Assembly (NCBI RefSeq): GCF_003944705.1 | Contig: NZ_RWIS01000005.1 | Span: 62,001 to 126,000 of the forward strand | From: Hymenobacter metallilatus | GTDB taxonomy: Bacteria > Bacteroidota > Bacteroidia > Cytophagales > Hymenobacteraceae | DNA length: 64,000 nucleotides | Reading direction: 5' to 3' | Shown here: piece after piece, positions 50,785-59,147 of the stretch | Numbering within the stretch: position 1 is the stretch's first letter | How the letters are laid out: the number at the start of each line of letters is the position of its first letter | The notes under the pieces: generated by a model | What the model was told of the DNA's origin: nothing | Seen by the model: only the letters and a program-made list of their open reading frames with translations | Database searches by the model: none | Program-made: the position numbers and the translations under genes

Positions 50785-51923
50785 GCCGGAACAGAAAGGG
50801 TGGGTGCCGGCTCGGGCGCGGGCCGGAGCCAGCGGCTCACGGGCTCTTCGACGCCGTAGTGGAGCAGAATGGCCAGGAGGTTGAGCAGCAGAAACAAGAT
50901 ACCGGTATTTGCGCTGACGTGGGCCGCCAGCCAGTCGTGGAGCACGCCCATGTGAATCAGGTAGAAAACGTAGGAGCTTTTGCCCAGAACCTGGAGCAGT
51001 TCGCTGGAGAGCAGGCGGCGCAGCATGGTTTCTTCGGTGAGCAGACCGGCAAAGAACAGCAGGATACCGCCGGGCAGGGCTACGTTGTTCAGCACCACGC
51101 CCAGCGGATGCTCCTGCCCGTACGTGTAGCCGCCCTTGATGAGCACCATGCCACACACGCAGGCCAGCATCAGCCCCAGGCCCAGTAAAGTCCAGGTGGC
51201 TCGGAAGCGGAAGCGGCGCAGCTGGCCCCGCTGGTAGAGCAGCGCCAGCTGTATACCCGCGTAAAACTCGAAGCACCGGCCTGGAAAGGTGAAGAGCAGC
51301 ATGAACTTCCAGGAGCCGAATAGGCCCTGGAGCGGGGTGTAGAAAGGTGCGCACACCAACACCAGTAGGCAACCCAGCGCCAGCAGCCCGAAAGGCTGAG
51401 CCCACAGGGGCATCAGGCGCTTCCGCAACAGCCAGAAAGCCAGCGGCGCGCACAGATAAAAGCATTCTTCCACCGTCAGGGACCAAGCTTGCGCAATACC
51501 GATATACTTGGTGGAATCGAAAAATGCCTGCGTGAGCGTGATGCTCTGCACCAGCTCGGTAGGATAAAAGATGCCCCGGTGCCAGAAAACGGCGTAGGTA
51601 ATCAGCGTCAGCAGGAAATAGATGGGGTAAATCCGGGCAAACCGGTTGCGCAGGTAGCGCAGCCACTGCCGGGGCTGCGTCAGGGGCGCGTTGCCGTAGC
51701 GGAGCGTAATCAGAAAGCCGCTCAGCACGAAAAATACCGGCACGCCTACGTGAAATTCCAGCACCAGCGCAGCCAGTGGGGCCAGGGCGGCAGAGTGCTG
51801 AAACGGGTTGAAATGATGCAGAAACACCAAATAGGCAGCCAGGGCCCGCACTCCGGTGAAAGCCGGCAGGTACGTAGCGGCCCGCGAAGCCGCCAACGGG
51901 GAAGAAGTAGCAGGTAGCAGCAA
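50781..51923 (-). CDS. Membrane acyltransferase (acyltransferase 3 family)
   Basis: A 380-residue protein with ~10 membrane helices. The N-terminal motif TGVRALAAYLVFLHHF contains the catalytic His region, followed by VPVFFVLSGFLITLRY, NRFARIYPIYF and AWSLTVEECFYL. The family moves acyl groups onto sugars or lipids of the cell envelope. Start is TTG at 51923; a later internal start would remove the first helix. Target unknown. Confidence 0.85.
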   Translation of the reverse strand: MLLPATSSPLAASRAATYLPAFTGVRALAAYLVFLHHFNPFQHSAALAPLAALVLEFHVGVPVFFVLSGFLITLRYGNAPLTQPRQWLRYLRNRFARIYPIYFLLTLITYAVFWHRGIFYPTELVQSITLTQAFFDSTKYIGIAQAWSLTVEECFYLCAPLAFWLLRKRLMPLWAQPFGLLALGCLLVLVCAPFYTPLQGLFGSWKFMLLFTFPGRCFEFYAGIQLALLYQRGQLRRFRFRATWTLLGLGLMLACVCGMVLIKGGYTYGQEHPLGVVLNNVALPGGILLFFAGLLTEETMLRRLLSSELLQVLGKSSYVFYLIHMGVLHDWLAAHVSANTGILFLLLNLLAILLHYGVEEPVSRWLRPAPEPAPTLSVPA

Positions 51924-51966
51924 GTGAGAACGTAAGAAGCCGCCAAACCTACCGATTTTTGGGGCT

Positions 51967-53088
51967 CTATTGCTTAAATGGGTCCGAAAACCGCTTATCG
52001 GTTAGGAAAGTGGAATCCGTGAGGGTTTTCAGGAAGGCAACCAGCTGGGCTTTTTCCTGAGCCGTGAGGTCGAGCTTGGTGCCGTTGGGAGTGTTGGACA
52101 GCAGCACATTGGGGTCGACGCCGGGGCTGTTGACCTGGATATGCTCGTTGTAGTGGTCGAGTACCTGCTCCAGCGTCGAGAAGCGGCCGTCGTGCATGTA
52201 GGGGGCTGTTTGGGCAATATTGCGCAGGCTGGGCGCTTTGAACTTGCCCCGGTCGGCCGGCAGGTTGGTGACGCCGCCGCGGCCGGGGTCGGTAAACGTG
52301 AGGTCGAGGCCGTTGTTGAAGAAATCGGGGGAGCTGAACAGGCCATTCTCGCTGATGTGGCAGTGGTGGCAGGCCCCGCCCCGGATAAACAAGCCGCTCA
52401 CCTCGCCCGGATGATTGTTGAACAGCGCGGCCCCGGCCCGCTCCGTCGGGCTCAGCGAAATTTCCTTGCGCAAATACCGGTCGTAGCGGGAATTGGCCGA
52501 AATCAGGGTGCGCTCAAACTGCGCCAGCGCCTTCAGCACGTTGTCCTCGGTGATGGTACTGCTGCCGAAAGCCTGCTGGAAAAGCGGCGGGTACAATTCC
52601 GTTTGCTGTAGCTTTCGGACGCCCTCGGCCAGCAGCTGGTGCATCTCCACGGGGTTTTCGATGGGGGTGCGGGCCTGCTGTTCCAGATTGGTGGCGGCCC
52701 CGTCCCAGGTCAGGCTCTTCTCCCAGAGAAGGTTTACCAACGACATGGTATTGCGCCGGTGAGCCAGCCCGTCGGCCCCAATGGCCCGCAACTGCCCATC
52801 GGTAAAAGCCCGGCTCTGCTGGTGGCAGCTCCCGCACGATTGGGTACCGTTGCCAGAGAGTTTTACTTCATAGAACAGTCGGCGGCCCAAAGCCACTCCT
52901 TCTACCGTGAGGGGGTTGCCGGTGGGTACGGCTACGTTCTGGGGGAGGCCAGCCGGCAGTGCCAGCGCGTAGGGCGTGGTTACGTACGGAGTTTCTTGCT
53001 CTTCGCCTTTATCCTGGCAGCTGGCGGCTCCGGAAGCCAAAGCGGCGAGCAACAACAGGAAGCGAAGACGGACAAGCAGCTGGGACAT
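51967..53088 (-). CDS. Di-heme cytochrome c peroxidase/MauG-family lipoprotein
   Basis: A 373-residue protein with a lipoprotein signal (LASGAASCQDK). Two heme c sites are CGSCH (about residue 93) and CHHCH (about 250). Conserved TPIENPVEMH, APSLRNIAQTAPYMHDGRF and YDRYL place it in the bacterial CCP/MauG family. It reduces peroxide or oxidises a protein substrate in the periplasm. ATG at 53088. No MbnP gene is directly adjacent, unlike the second member at 55802. Confidence 0.88.
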   Translation of the reverse strand: MSQLLVRLRFLLLLAALASGAASCQDKGEEQETPYVTTPYALALPAGLPQNVAVPTGNPLTVEGVALGRRLFYEVKLSGNGTQSCGSCHQQSRAFTDGQLRAIGADGLAHRRNTMSLVNLLWEKSLTWDGAATNLEQQARTPIENPVEMHQLLAEGVRKLQQTELYPPLFQQAFGSSTITEDNVLKALAQFERTLISANSRYDRYLRKEISLSPTERAGAALFNNHPGEVSGLFIRGGACHHCHISENGLFSSPDFFNNGLDLTFTDPGRGGVTNLPADRGKFKAPSLRNIAQTAPYMHDGRFSTLEQVLDHYNEHIQVNSPGVDPNVLLSNTPNGTKLDLTAQEKAQLVAFLKTLTDSTFLTDKRFSDPFKQ

Positions 53089-53220
53089 AAAAAGCTTCGG
53101 AATGAGCCGATTCAATATAGCGGTTTTGGGTGAACCAGAGAAACCTGCCGGATAATTCCGGCCGCGGCGGATTGCGGGGAACGGTCGTATTTTTACCGGC
53201 CCTGTTCGGATTTACGCTTC

Positions 53221-54495
53221 ATGAAAATACGCCTCTACGCTTTCCTGCACGAGTATTGGGTGGTGCTGTTATACCTGGGGCGTTGGTTGCTGCTGACCGC
53301 AGGTGTGGCCCTGCTGGCTGGTACGGCCGCAGCGGGGTTTCTGGTGGCCCTGGACTGGGTAACCAGTTGGCGGGAAGCCCACCCCTGGGTGCTGCTGCTG
53401 CTACCGCTGGGCGGGCTGCTGGTGGGGCTGCTGTATTACTATCTGGGCCGGGGGGTGGAAGCCGGTAATAACCTGCTGCTGGACGAGGTTCACCGGCCTA
53501 CTGCTATTGTACCGCTGCGTATGGCTCCGCTGGTGTTGGTAGGTACGCTGCTGACCCACTTATTCGGGGGCTCGGCCGGGCGCGAGGGCACTGCCGTGCA
53601 GCTTGGCGGCACGCTGGCTGACCAACTGGCGCGCCTGCCGCTGCTGCGGCCCCGGGAGCGACCTACGCTGCTCATTGCCGGCATCAGTGCGGGTCTTGCG
53701 GCCGTGTTCGGCACGCCCCTGGCGGGGTCGGTGTTCGGCCTGGAGGTGTTTTTTTTGGGCCGGCTGCGCTACGAGGCTATTCTGCCGGCTTTCCTGGCTG
53801 CTGCCGGGGCCGACCTCGTGACGCGGGCCTGGGGGGTAGGGCACACGCCATACCCAACACTAATGGTTCCGGCACTGTCGGCGCAGCACTTGGTGCTGGC
53901 CGCCGGGGTAGGGGTGGTGTTCGGATTGGTGGCCCGGCTGTTTGCGGGCACTACGCACGCGGTCAGCCGGTTTTTTGCCGCTTGGGTGGCGTGGCCGCCG
54001 CTGCGGCCGGTGCTGGGTGGGGCCGGGGTGACAGCGCTGGTCTGGGCGTTGGGCACCACCGACTACATTGGGCTAGGTATTCCGACCATCATGGCTTCGT
54101 TTAGGGGGCCGCTGGAGCCGTATGCGTTTGCTTTGAAGCTACTGCTCACCGCCCTCACGCTAGGGGCCGGCTTCAAAGGGGGCGAGGTGACGCCGCTGTT
54201 CTTTATTGGCGCTACGCTGGGCAACGCGCTGGCCTTGGTGGTGCCGCTGCCGCTACCGTTGCTGGCGGGTATGGGGTTCGTGGCGGTATTTGCGGGGGCC
54301 GCCAACACGCCCCTGGCCTGCACGCTCATGGCCATGGAGCTGTTTGGGGCCGGGTGCGGACTATACGCCGGGCTGGCCTGCGTGGTGAGCTACCTGTTTT
54401 CTGGCCACCGCGGCATCTACGGGGCCCAGGTAATCGGGGAGCCCAAGCACCGCCGCTGGCTCCGGCAGCAGGGCAAACGGCTGCGGGAGTTGTAG
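53221..54495 (+). CDS. CLC-family antiporter, fluoride (CLC-F) type
   Basis: A 424-residue polytopic protein. The gating-glutamate motif is GGSAGREGTAVQ (Glu122). The usual Cl-coordinating GSGIP motif is replaced by a GVEAGNNLL stretch (Asn83 at the central serine position). The second motif reads KGGEVTPLFF (Val323, Thr324) instead of GGIFAP. GREGT, Asn/Met at the central serine and GGEVTP are features known from CLC-F fluoride/proton antiporters. Role: export of fluoride. No fluoride riboswitch was found upstream. ATG at 53221. Confidence 0.82.
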   Translation: MKIRLYAFLHEYWVVLLYLGRWLLLTAGVALLAGTAAAGFLVALDWVTSWREAHPWVLLLLPLGGLLVGLLYYYLGRGVEAGNNLLLDEVHRPTAIVPLRMAPLVLVGTLLTHLFGGSAGREGTAVQLGGTLADQLARLPLLRPRERPTLLIAGISAGLAAVFGTPLAGSVFGLEVFFLGRLRYEAILPAFLAAAGADLVTRAWGVGHTPYPTLMVPALSAQHLVLAAGVGVVFGLVARLFAGTTHAVSRFFAAWVAWPPLRPVLGGAGVTALVWALGTTDYIGLGIPTIMASFRGPLEPYAFALKLLLTALTLGAGFKGGEVTPLFFIGATLGNALALVVPLPLPLLAGMGFVAVFAGAANTPLACTLMAMELFGAGCGLYAGLACVVSYLFSGHRGIYGAQVIGEPKHRRWLRQQGKRLREL

Positions 54496-54510
54496 GATAG
54501 AGTATTGGAT

Positions 54511-54672
54511 GGTTGAATTGTCATCCTTTATCTGGCGTCCGCAGCGCAAAGAACCTTATGACATCAGAACGACTATCGTAATAACGACTTGTTCAAACGT
54601 AGTAAGGTCCTTCGCGCTGCGGACGCCAGATAAAGGATGACAGGCCATCTATCCATTTAACAATTCAACACT
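54511..54672. repeat. Composite inverted repeat (CTTTATCTGGCGTCCGCAGC arms)
   Basis: Inner arms 54519-54558 and 54602-54642 are inverse at ~38 of 40 positions; outer TTGAATTG / CAATTCAAC extends them. It lies between convergent genes. AAGAACCTTA / TAAGGTCCTT is shared with the element at 390-575. Confidence 0.88.
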
Positions 54673-54691
54673 CCACCCATTCACTCCTTCA

Positions 54692-55687
54692 TCACTTCAA
54701 CAGGTACTTGCTCTGGTTAAAGCTGTAGCCCAGAGCTACTACCATGCGGCCGGCGCTGGCGGGGTGGTCGGTGGGGGCGGTGTACACGGGCAGCTGGAAG
54801 CTGGTGTTCAGGGAGAAATTCTTGTAGTACACATCCAGGCCGGGACCCAGCAGGGCGTTGTTCATGGCGTGCTCCCCGGTAAACCGGCCCTCGAAAGTTT
54901 CGCCCCGGGTTTTCTCGTAGAAAAACTGCGCCGAAGGATACACCTGCCAGTTGGTGCCCAGCGCCACGCGGTAGAACAGGTTGGCAAACGTGGTTGTGCT
55001 GGGGGCCAGGCTCTCCTGCACCGAGTTGCGGGTGGCGCGCCGGTAGCTGCTGTTCAGGCTCAGCCCCAGGTTACGGAAGCTGCCGATGTAGTTGGCATAG
55101 ATGAACCCGTCGGTGGTGCCGGTGCCGGGCTGGTTGAGGGCGGGGTAGCGGCGGCCGTCGGGGCTGCGGCGCTGGTAGCTGCCGGTGGGCAGCTTGGCCC
55201 CGCCGCCCACAATCAGCCGGCTCTGCACCCCGGCCGTTTCGATGTTGCGGATGAGGTGGTAGCCGGCAAATACTGTCGCGTCGCCCACGCCGGCCAGGTT
55301 CAGCGTGGCGCCGTTGGCCCGGGCCGAGTTCATTACGTAGGGCACAAAGGCGTTTAGTTCCAGGCGTTTGCTCAGAAAGTATTTGCCCCGCAGTTCCACC
55401 ACCCGGAATATTTCGTAGTCGTTGGGGTCGCCTTTGTGCGAGTGCCGAAAACCTGCGTCCACCTGGTTGAGCGGCCGGGAAACCAGCGGGTGCGCCCCGA
55501 CGGGGAAAAACTTGGGGTACTGTCCGTAGCTCTGGTAACCATTGAACACCCGGTAGCGGTGCATCAGCGAAAAGCCGCTCTGGTTGTCGTAGGGGGTGAT
55601 GCCCATGAAACACCCGCAAATGTCGCAGGCGCGGGTGGCAGTAGCCAGCAGCAGTGCCGGCAGCAGTAGCAGTAGGTTCTTATTCAC
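54692..55687 (-). CDS. Outer-membrane beta-barrel protein with N-terminal CDICGC motif
   Basis: A 331-residue protein with a signal peptide ending near ATRA, immediately followed by CDICGCFMG (three Cys). The rest is beta-barrel sequence (HRYRVFNGYQSYGQYPKFF, GKYFLSKRLELNAFVPYV, DVYYKNFSLNTSFQLPVY, MVVALGYSFNQ). It is in the operon downstream of MbnP and the MbnH-like enzyme. Role is inferred as a metal-linked outer-membrane component; the family is uncharacterised. Confidence 0.7.
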   Translation of the reverse strand: MNKNLLLLLPALLLATATRACDICGCFMGITPYDNQSGFSLMHRYRVFNGYQSYGQYPKFFPVGAHPLVSRPLNQVDAGFRHSHKGDPNDYEIFRVVELRGKYFLSKRLELNAFVPYVMNSARANGATLNLAGVGDATVFAGYHLIRNIETAGVQSRLIVGGGAKLPTGSYQRRSPDGRRYPALNQPGTGTTDGFIYANYIGSFRNLGLSLNSSYRRATRNSVQESLAPSTTTFANLFYRVALGTNWQVYPSAQFFYEKTRGETFEGRFTGEHAMNNALLGPGLDVYYKNFSLNTSFQLPVYTAPTDHPASAGRMVVALGYSFNQSKYLLK

Positions 55688-55801
55688 TAGGTAAGGGGTA
55701 ACTGTCCTGGCGCGCAGCGCGAGGAATCTGGGTGAAGTCGTTGGACCTACTAACTCAGACTCCGCCCGCTGCGCGGCAGGGCAGATGGGTCTGCGCGGCT
55801 G

Positions 55802-56845
55802 CTAGCGGTGCTCCGCCAGCCGCTGGTCGTGGGTAAATTCCGTGTCGGTGAGGGTTTGCAGGAAGGCCAGCAAATCTGTCTTCTCATCGTCGGTCAGCGC
55901 AATGCCCGGGCCGCCGGTTGAGCGGCGGAACTGGGCATCCAGTGTGCCTGATTCCACCATGCCGCCGCTGTAGTGGTCCAACACCTCGCGCAACGTCCGG
56001 AAACGGCCGTCGTGCATATAGGGCGGGGTGAGGGCCACGTTGCGCAGGCTGGGTACCTTGAAACGGCCAGCATCCTGGGGGCGGCCCGTAATGTGGGCCC
56101 GCCCCGAATCGGCCGCAAACGTGCGGTCCAGGCCGTTGTTGCGGTAGGTTTCGTCCGTGAACAGCTCGCCGGCGTGGCAGGCGCCGCACTTCTGGCGCAG
56201 CACCTGCAAGCCCCGCAGCTCCGGCGCCGACAGCTCCCCGCCGGCCTCGTGGCGGCGGTAGTGGTCGTAGCGGGAGTTGCTGCTGGTAAGGGCAGCCGTA
56301 AACTGGGCCAGAGCTTTCAGCAGCTGCTGCGAATCGATGGGGCGGCGGCCGTACACCCGCTCGAAGCGCTGCTGATAGCCAGCGTCGGCATTGAGCTTGC
56401 GCAGCACGTTTTCCAGCGTCTCATCCATTTCCACCGGGTTGGTGATGGGGGCCAGGGGCATGGTTTCGAGGTGTTTGGCCCCGCCGTCCCACAACAGCTC
56501 ACTCCGCCACCGCAGGTTTTGCAGGGCCGGGGCATTGCGCGTACCCAGCAGGTTGTCAACCCCGTGGCTCAGGCGGTGGTCCTGGTGGGCGAAGGCCACA
56601 AACTGCTGGTGGCAGCTGCCGCAGGAAATATCCCCCGTGCGCGACAGGCGCGGGTCGTAGAACAGGCTGCGGCCCAGCTCAAACGCCTCCCGGGAGGGCG
56701 GGTTCTGGCTGGTGGCGTATACCGGGGCCGGAAAGTTGGCGGGTACCTCCGTCCCCGGCACCTCCCAGGCCGGCGCCACGTCGGCCTCGGTGGTGCACGC
56801 CGGAAGCAGCAGGCCGGCCAGCCCCAACAGGACCAGCCGGCGCAT
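55802..56845 (-). CDS. MbnH-like di-heme MauG-family lipoprotein
   Basis: A 347-residue protein with a lipoprotein signal (LAGLLLPACTTE), heme c sites CGSCH (about residue 81) and CGACH (about 227), and VPSLRNVALTPPYMHDGRF. It resembles the CCP at 51967 but lies 23 bp downstream of an MbnP gene. In that pairing (MbnH/MbnP) the di-heme enzyme oxidises a Trp of MbnP to kynurenine, creating a copper site. ATG at 56845 is used; a GTG five codons upstream is possible. Confidence 0.85.
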   Translation of the reverse strand: MRRLVLLGLAGLLLPACTTEADVAPAWEVPGTEVPANFPAPVYATSQNPPSREAFELGRSLFYDPRLSRTGDISCGSCHQQFVAFAHQDHRLSHGVDNLLGTRNAPALQNLRWRSELLWDGGAKHLETMPLAPITNPVEMDETLENVLRKLNADAGYQQRFERVYGRRPIDSQQLLKALAQFTAALTSSNSRYDHYRRHEAGGELSAPELRGLQVLRQKCGACHAGELFTDETYRNNGLDRTFAADSGRAHITGRPQDAGRFKVPSLRNVALTPPYMHDGRFRTLREVLDHYSGGMVESGTLDAQFRRSTGGPGIALTDDEKTDLLAFLQTLTDTEFTHDQRLAEHR

Positions 56846-56868
56846 CGTATTGCCTAGCACGGGGCCGG

Positions 56869-57633
56869 CTAGTTAGCGTGCACGTGGTCGACGCGGAACA
56901 TGCCGGCTGCCTGGTTGTCCGCCACCAGTACCGAGCTGCTGCCGCCCATGGTGTTGGAAAGCGTGGCGAAGTTGATGGGGTTGGGGCCGGTAAACATCTT
57001 CAGCACATCGGCTGCCAGGTGTACGGCCGGCGTCCGGTCCTTCCGAATCTGAATGGTGGCCCCGTTCAGGCTTGGCGACACCGTGCGGATGGTGTTGTTG
57101 GGCTTCTTGAACCCGCCAATGTGAAACAGCAGCTGCTTGTTGCCACCAGCCTGAGGTGAGCTGCCTTCCAGCTTTGTGTAGATATAGCCTGAGTTCCAGG
57201 TCCAGAACATACCGTTGCTGGGGTCGAGGGCCCCGGTCTGGGCCCCGGATACATTACGGGCACTATCCACGCCAATCGTGAAGGACAGAGAGGTATAGTC
57301 GCCGGCCGGCACGTCTTTCAGCGTGAAGGCCTTGGTCGTGGCGTCCGATTCCTTCACCAGATGGTAGCTTTCCGGCTCGGCGTACTCGGTGCCGTCGGCC
57401 TTCTTGAGCCGAATGTTGGAGAGGTAGTAGTTGAAGGTCGAAACCGTGAACTGCTGCCCCAAAGGCGTGGTATAGGTGCCCGTGGTCAGAGTCAGGGGAG
57501 TAGTGCCTACGACGTGGTCCAACTCAATATCCAGGGTACCAGCGGGAGCTAATACGTCCGCGTCCTCCTTACAGGCAGCGAGGGCTATGGTTAGAAAAGA
57601 AAAGCACAGTAGGGTAAACGAGCGAAACTTCAT
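56869..57633 (-). CDS. MbnP-like copper-binding lipoprotein
   Basis: A 254-residue lipoprotein (signal ending IALAAC). The MbnP fold is recognisable from LDIELDHVVG, FTVSTFNYYLSNIRL, AGDYTSLSFTIGVD, GMFWTWNSGYIYTKLEG and the C-terminal FRVDHVHAN. The only two Trp are 144 and 146 in WTWNSGY, the segment bearing the modified Trp in the family. Terminal HxH residues could be further metal ligands. It is first of the pair with the MbnH-like gene. Confidence 0.88.
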   Translation of the reverse strand: MKFRSFTLLCFSFLTIALAACKEDADVLAPAGTLDIELDHVVGTTPLTLTTGTYTTPLGQQFTVSTFNYYLSNIRLKKADGTEYAEPESYHLVKESDATTKAFTLKDVPAGDYTSLSFTIGVDSARNVSGAQTGALDPSNGMFWTWNSGYIYTKLEGSSPQAGGNKQLLFHIGGFKKPNNTIRTVSPSLNGATIQIRKDRTPAVHLAADVLKMFTGPNPINFATLSNTMGGSSSVLVADNQAAGMFRVDHVHAN

Positions 57634-57748
57634 CAGGAAAACGGCAAAACAGGAAACTGAAAAACAGGCAGCCGCCGGATATCCTGCGCGGATATCGGGG
57701 CTGCGGTGGCCCGGCTCTGGCAGGCCGGGCACCATCCGAAGTTCAGGC

Positions 57749-58126
57749 CTATGCCGAGGGAGGATGAAAAATGCCGTATACCGGCGAGAAGGCGTAGCAG
57801 GAGGCTACGCGGGGGGCGAAGTGCGCCCGGGCCGGAGCGAAAACCGCCAACGGCAGCGGCACCACAAAAGCCAGCGGCGGCAGCACCTCGTATTTTACTT
57901 TGGCGAAGCCACTGGCCGGTGCTTTGCTTTCAGCGTCGGCTGCTTTGCCAAGCTGCTGGCGCAAATGGCACTTCCCATTGCACTTCAGCTGGGGCTTGGC
58001 TTTGTTTACGCAGAACAGCCGCGTGATTTCCGCCTTTCGGGCCTGATAATCCAGAACCAGCAACTCCCGACTAAACGTCTGGAGCAAAACGAGCATGGCC
58101 AGGAACAGAGCAACAAAACGGGTCAT
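57749..58126 (-). CDS. Small membrane protein with CNGKCHL motif
   Basis: A 125-residue protein with one N-terminal membrane helix (about 3-20), then LFCVNKAKPQLKCNGKCHL (Cys39, Cys49, Cys53, His54), a conserved thiol-rich motif seen in Bacteroidota proteins near copper or TonB genes. A second hydrophobic segment is around 78-95. It lies 115 bp upstream of the MbnP gene and may be co-transcribed. A soft-metal role is inferred only. Confidence 0.7.
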   Translation of the reverse strand: MTRFVALFLAMLVLLQTFSRELLVLDYQARKAEITRLFCVNKAKPQLKCNGKCHLRQQLGKAADAESKAPASGFAKVKYEVLPPLAFVVPLPLAVFAPARAHFAPRVASCYAFSPVYGIFHPPSA

Positions 58127-58198
58127 GCCACCAACACTACCAGGTAAATGCGGCCACAAGGTACCTAAAAGGACGCTAGTAAAGAACGTTAGCAAAGA

Positions 58199-58363
58199 CC
58201 GTCATTCCGAGCGGAGCCGAGGAATCTCGCCTGCTGAGGTTGCAAGGGTAATTCAAACCCTGGACCGTCATTCCGAGCGAAGCCGAGGAATCTTGCGTGC
58301 TGACGTATGAATAGCGTTGCAACGTCAGCACGCGAGATTCCTCGGCTCCGCTCGGAATGACGT
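58199..58363. repeat. Three copies of a GTCATTCCGAGCG repeat (two direct, one inverted)
   Basis: Copy A at 58199-58243, copy B at 58265-58306 and inverted copy C at 58321-58363. B and C form a stem of ~40 bp (GTCATTCCGAGCGAAGCCGA ...). The core resembles a widespread bacterial intergenic repeat. There is no gene. Confidence 0.88.
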
Positions 58364-58389
58364 GTTACATGACGTGCTGGATGGTCTGC

Positions 58390-58917
58390 TTAGAAGCGCA
58401 CTAGCTCGCCGACCTGTTCCTGTAGCAGCTGCTGGTACAGGGGCTCGGTCAACTCTCCCGTTACGGTCAGGTGCTTATCAATAAATGGCAGGCGCACGCG
58501 CTGGGGTAGTACGGCCGTGCCCAGATACATCAGCACATCGGTGAGGTGGTTGAGGGGCAGCACCCCGCCCTGGCCGCCGCTGCTCAGGCCCACCAGGGCG
58601 GCCTTCTTGCCCCGGATACCGCCGGGGTAGGGTAGGCCATCGATAAACGCCTTCAATACGCCCGGAAACGAGCAGTTGTACTCCGGCACCACAAACACCA
58701 GCTTGTCAGCCTGCTCGGCCATAGCCACCAGCCGGTTGAAATCCTGGTGCTGACCGGTGTTGTGGTAGAGGGCCGTAGCCGTGAAATCAAGGGGCAGCTC
58801 CAGCAAATCCAGCACCTGGGCTTCGGCTCCCTGCTCCGCCAGCAGGTTCAGATACAAGTCGGCAATGCGGCGGGCCCGGGAGTTGGGGCGGTTAGTACCG
58901 GCAACGATGGTTATCAT
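58390..58917 (-). CDS. NADPH-dependent FMN reductase family protein
   Basis: A 175-residue flavodoxin-like protein. The FMN phosphate loop is VAGTNRPNSRARRIAD and the flavin-edge motif is VFVVPEYNCSFPGVLKAFIDGLPYPGGIRGKKAALVGLSSGGQGG. It reduces FMN, quinones or chromate-like acceptors with NAD(P)H. ATG at 58917 matches the family N-terminus. Confidence 0.9.
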   Translation of the reverse strand: MITIVAGTNRPNSRARRIADLYLNLLAEQGAEAQVLDLLELPLDFTATALYHNTGQHQDFNRLVAMAEQADKLVFVVPEYNCSFPGVLKAFIDGLPYPGGIRGKKAALVGLSSGGQGGVLPLNHLTDVLMYLGTAVLPQRVRLPFIDKHLTVTGELTEPLYQQLLQEQVGELVRF

Positions 58918-58930
58918 CAGGTCAAATAAA

Positions 58931-59077
58931 AAGTAAGAATTAAAAATTAAGAATTGGGCTGCCAAAACGTTTCTCCGGCTAGCCCGCTTCCAACTAGGCT
59001 GGTTGCTTGCCGCCAGTATCACATGGGAACGTAGGGCCAGGAAAGCTGTTGAAGTTCTTAACTCTTAATTCGGTGGG
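58931..59077. repeat. Degenerate AT-rich inverted repeat
   Basis: AGAATTAAAAATTAAGAATT (58936-58955) and the shorter TTCTTAACTCTTAATTCGG (59055-59073) are inverse with mismatches. It is weaker than other copies and lies between the FMN reductase start and the sdh terminator. Confidence 0.55.
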
Positions 59078-59087
59078 TAAAGCCAAC

Positions 59088-59121
59088 AAAAAAGCGAAAC
59101 GGAATACCGTCTCGCTTTTTC
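59088..59121 (-). terminator. Terminator of the sdhCAB operon
   Basis: On the minus strand GCGAGACGG / CCGTTTCGC with a four-base loop is followed by a TTTTTT run. Confidence 0.75.
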
Positions 59122-59147
59122 TGATTCCAGCAGAATAACCGTAAAGC

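Noticed and set aside
53089..53220. Fluoride riboswitch before the CLC-F gene
   Set aside because: No GATGG..GCC / TGATGACGCC-type conserved core could be found by eye.
55688..55801. GCAGCGCGAGGAATCTGGG fragment of the CATTCCGAGC family
   Set aside because: A single degraded copy without a clear inverse partner; probably a relic.
58199..58363. Small CRISPR array
   Set aside because: There are only three copies, one is inverted, and spacers are of unequal length; no cas genes nearby.
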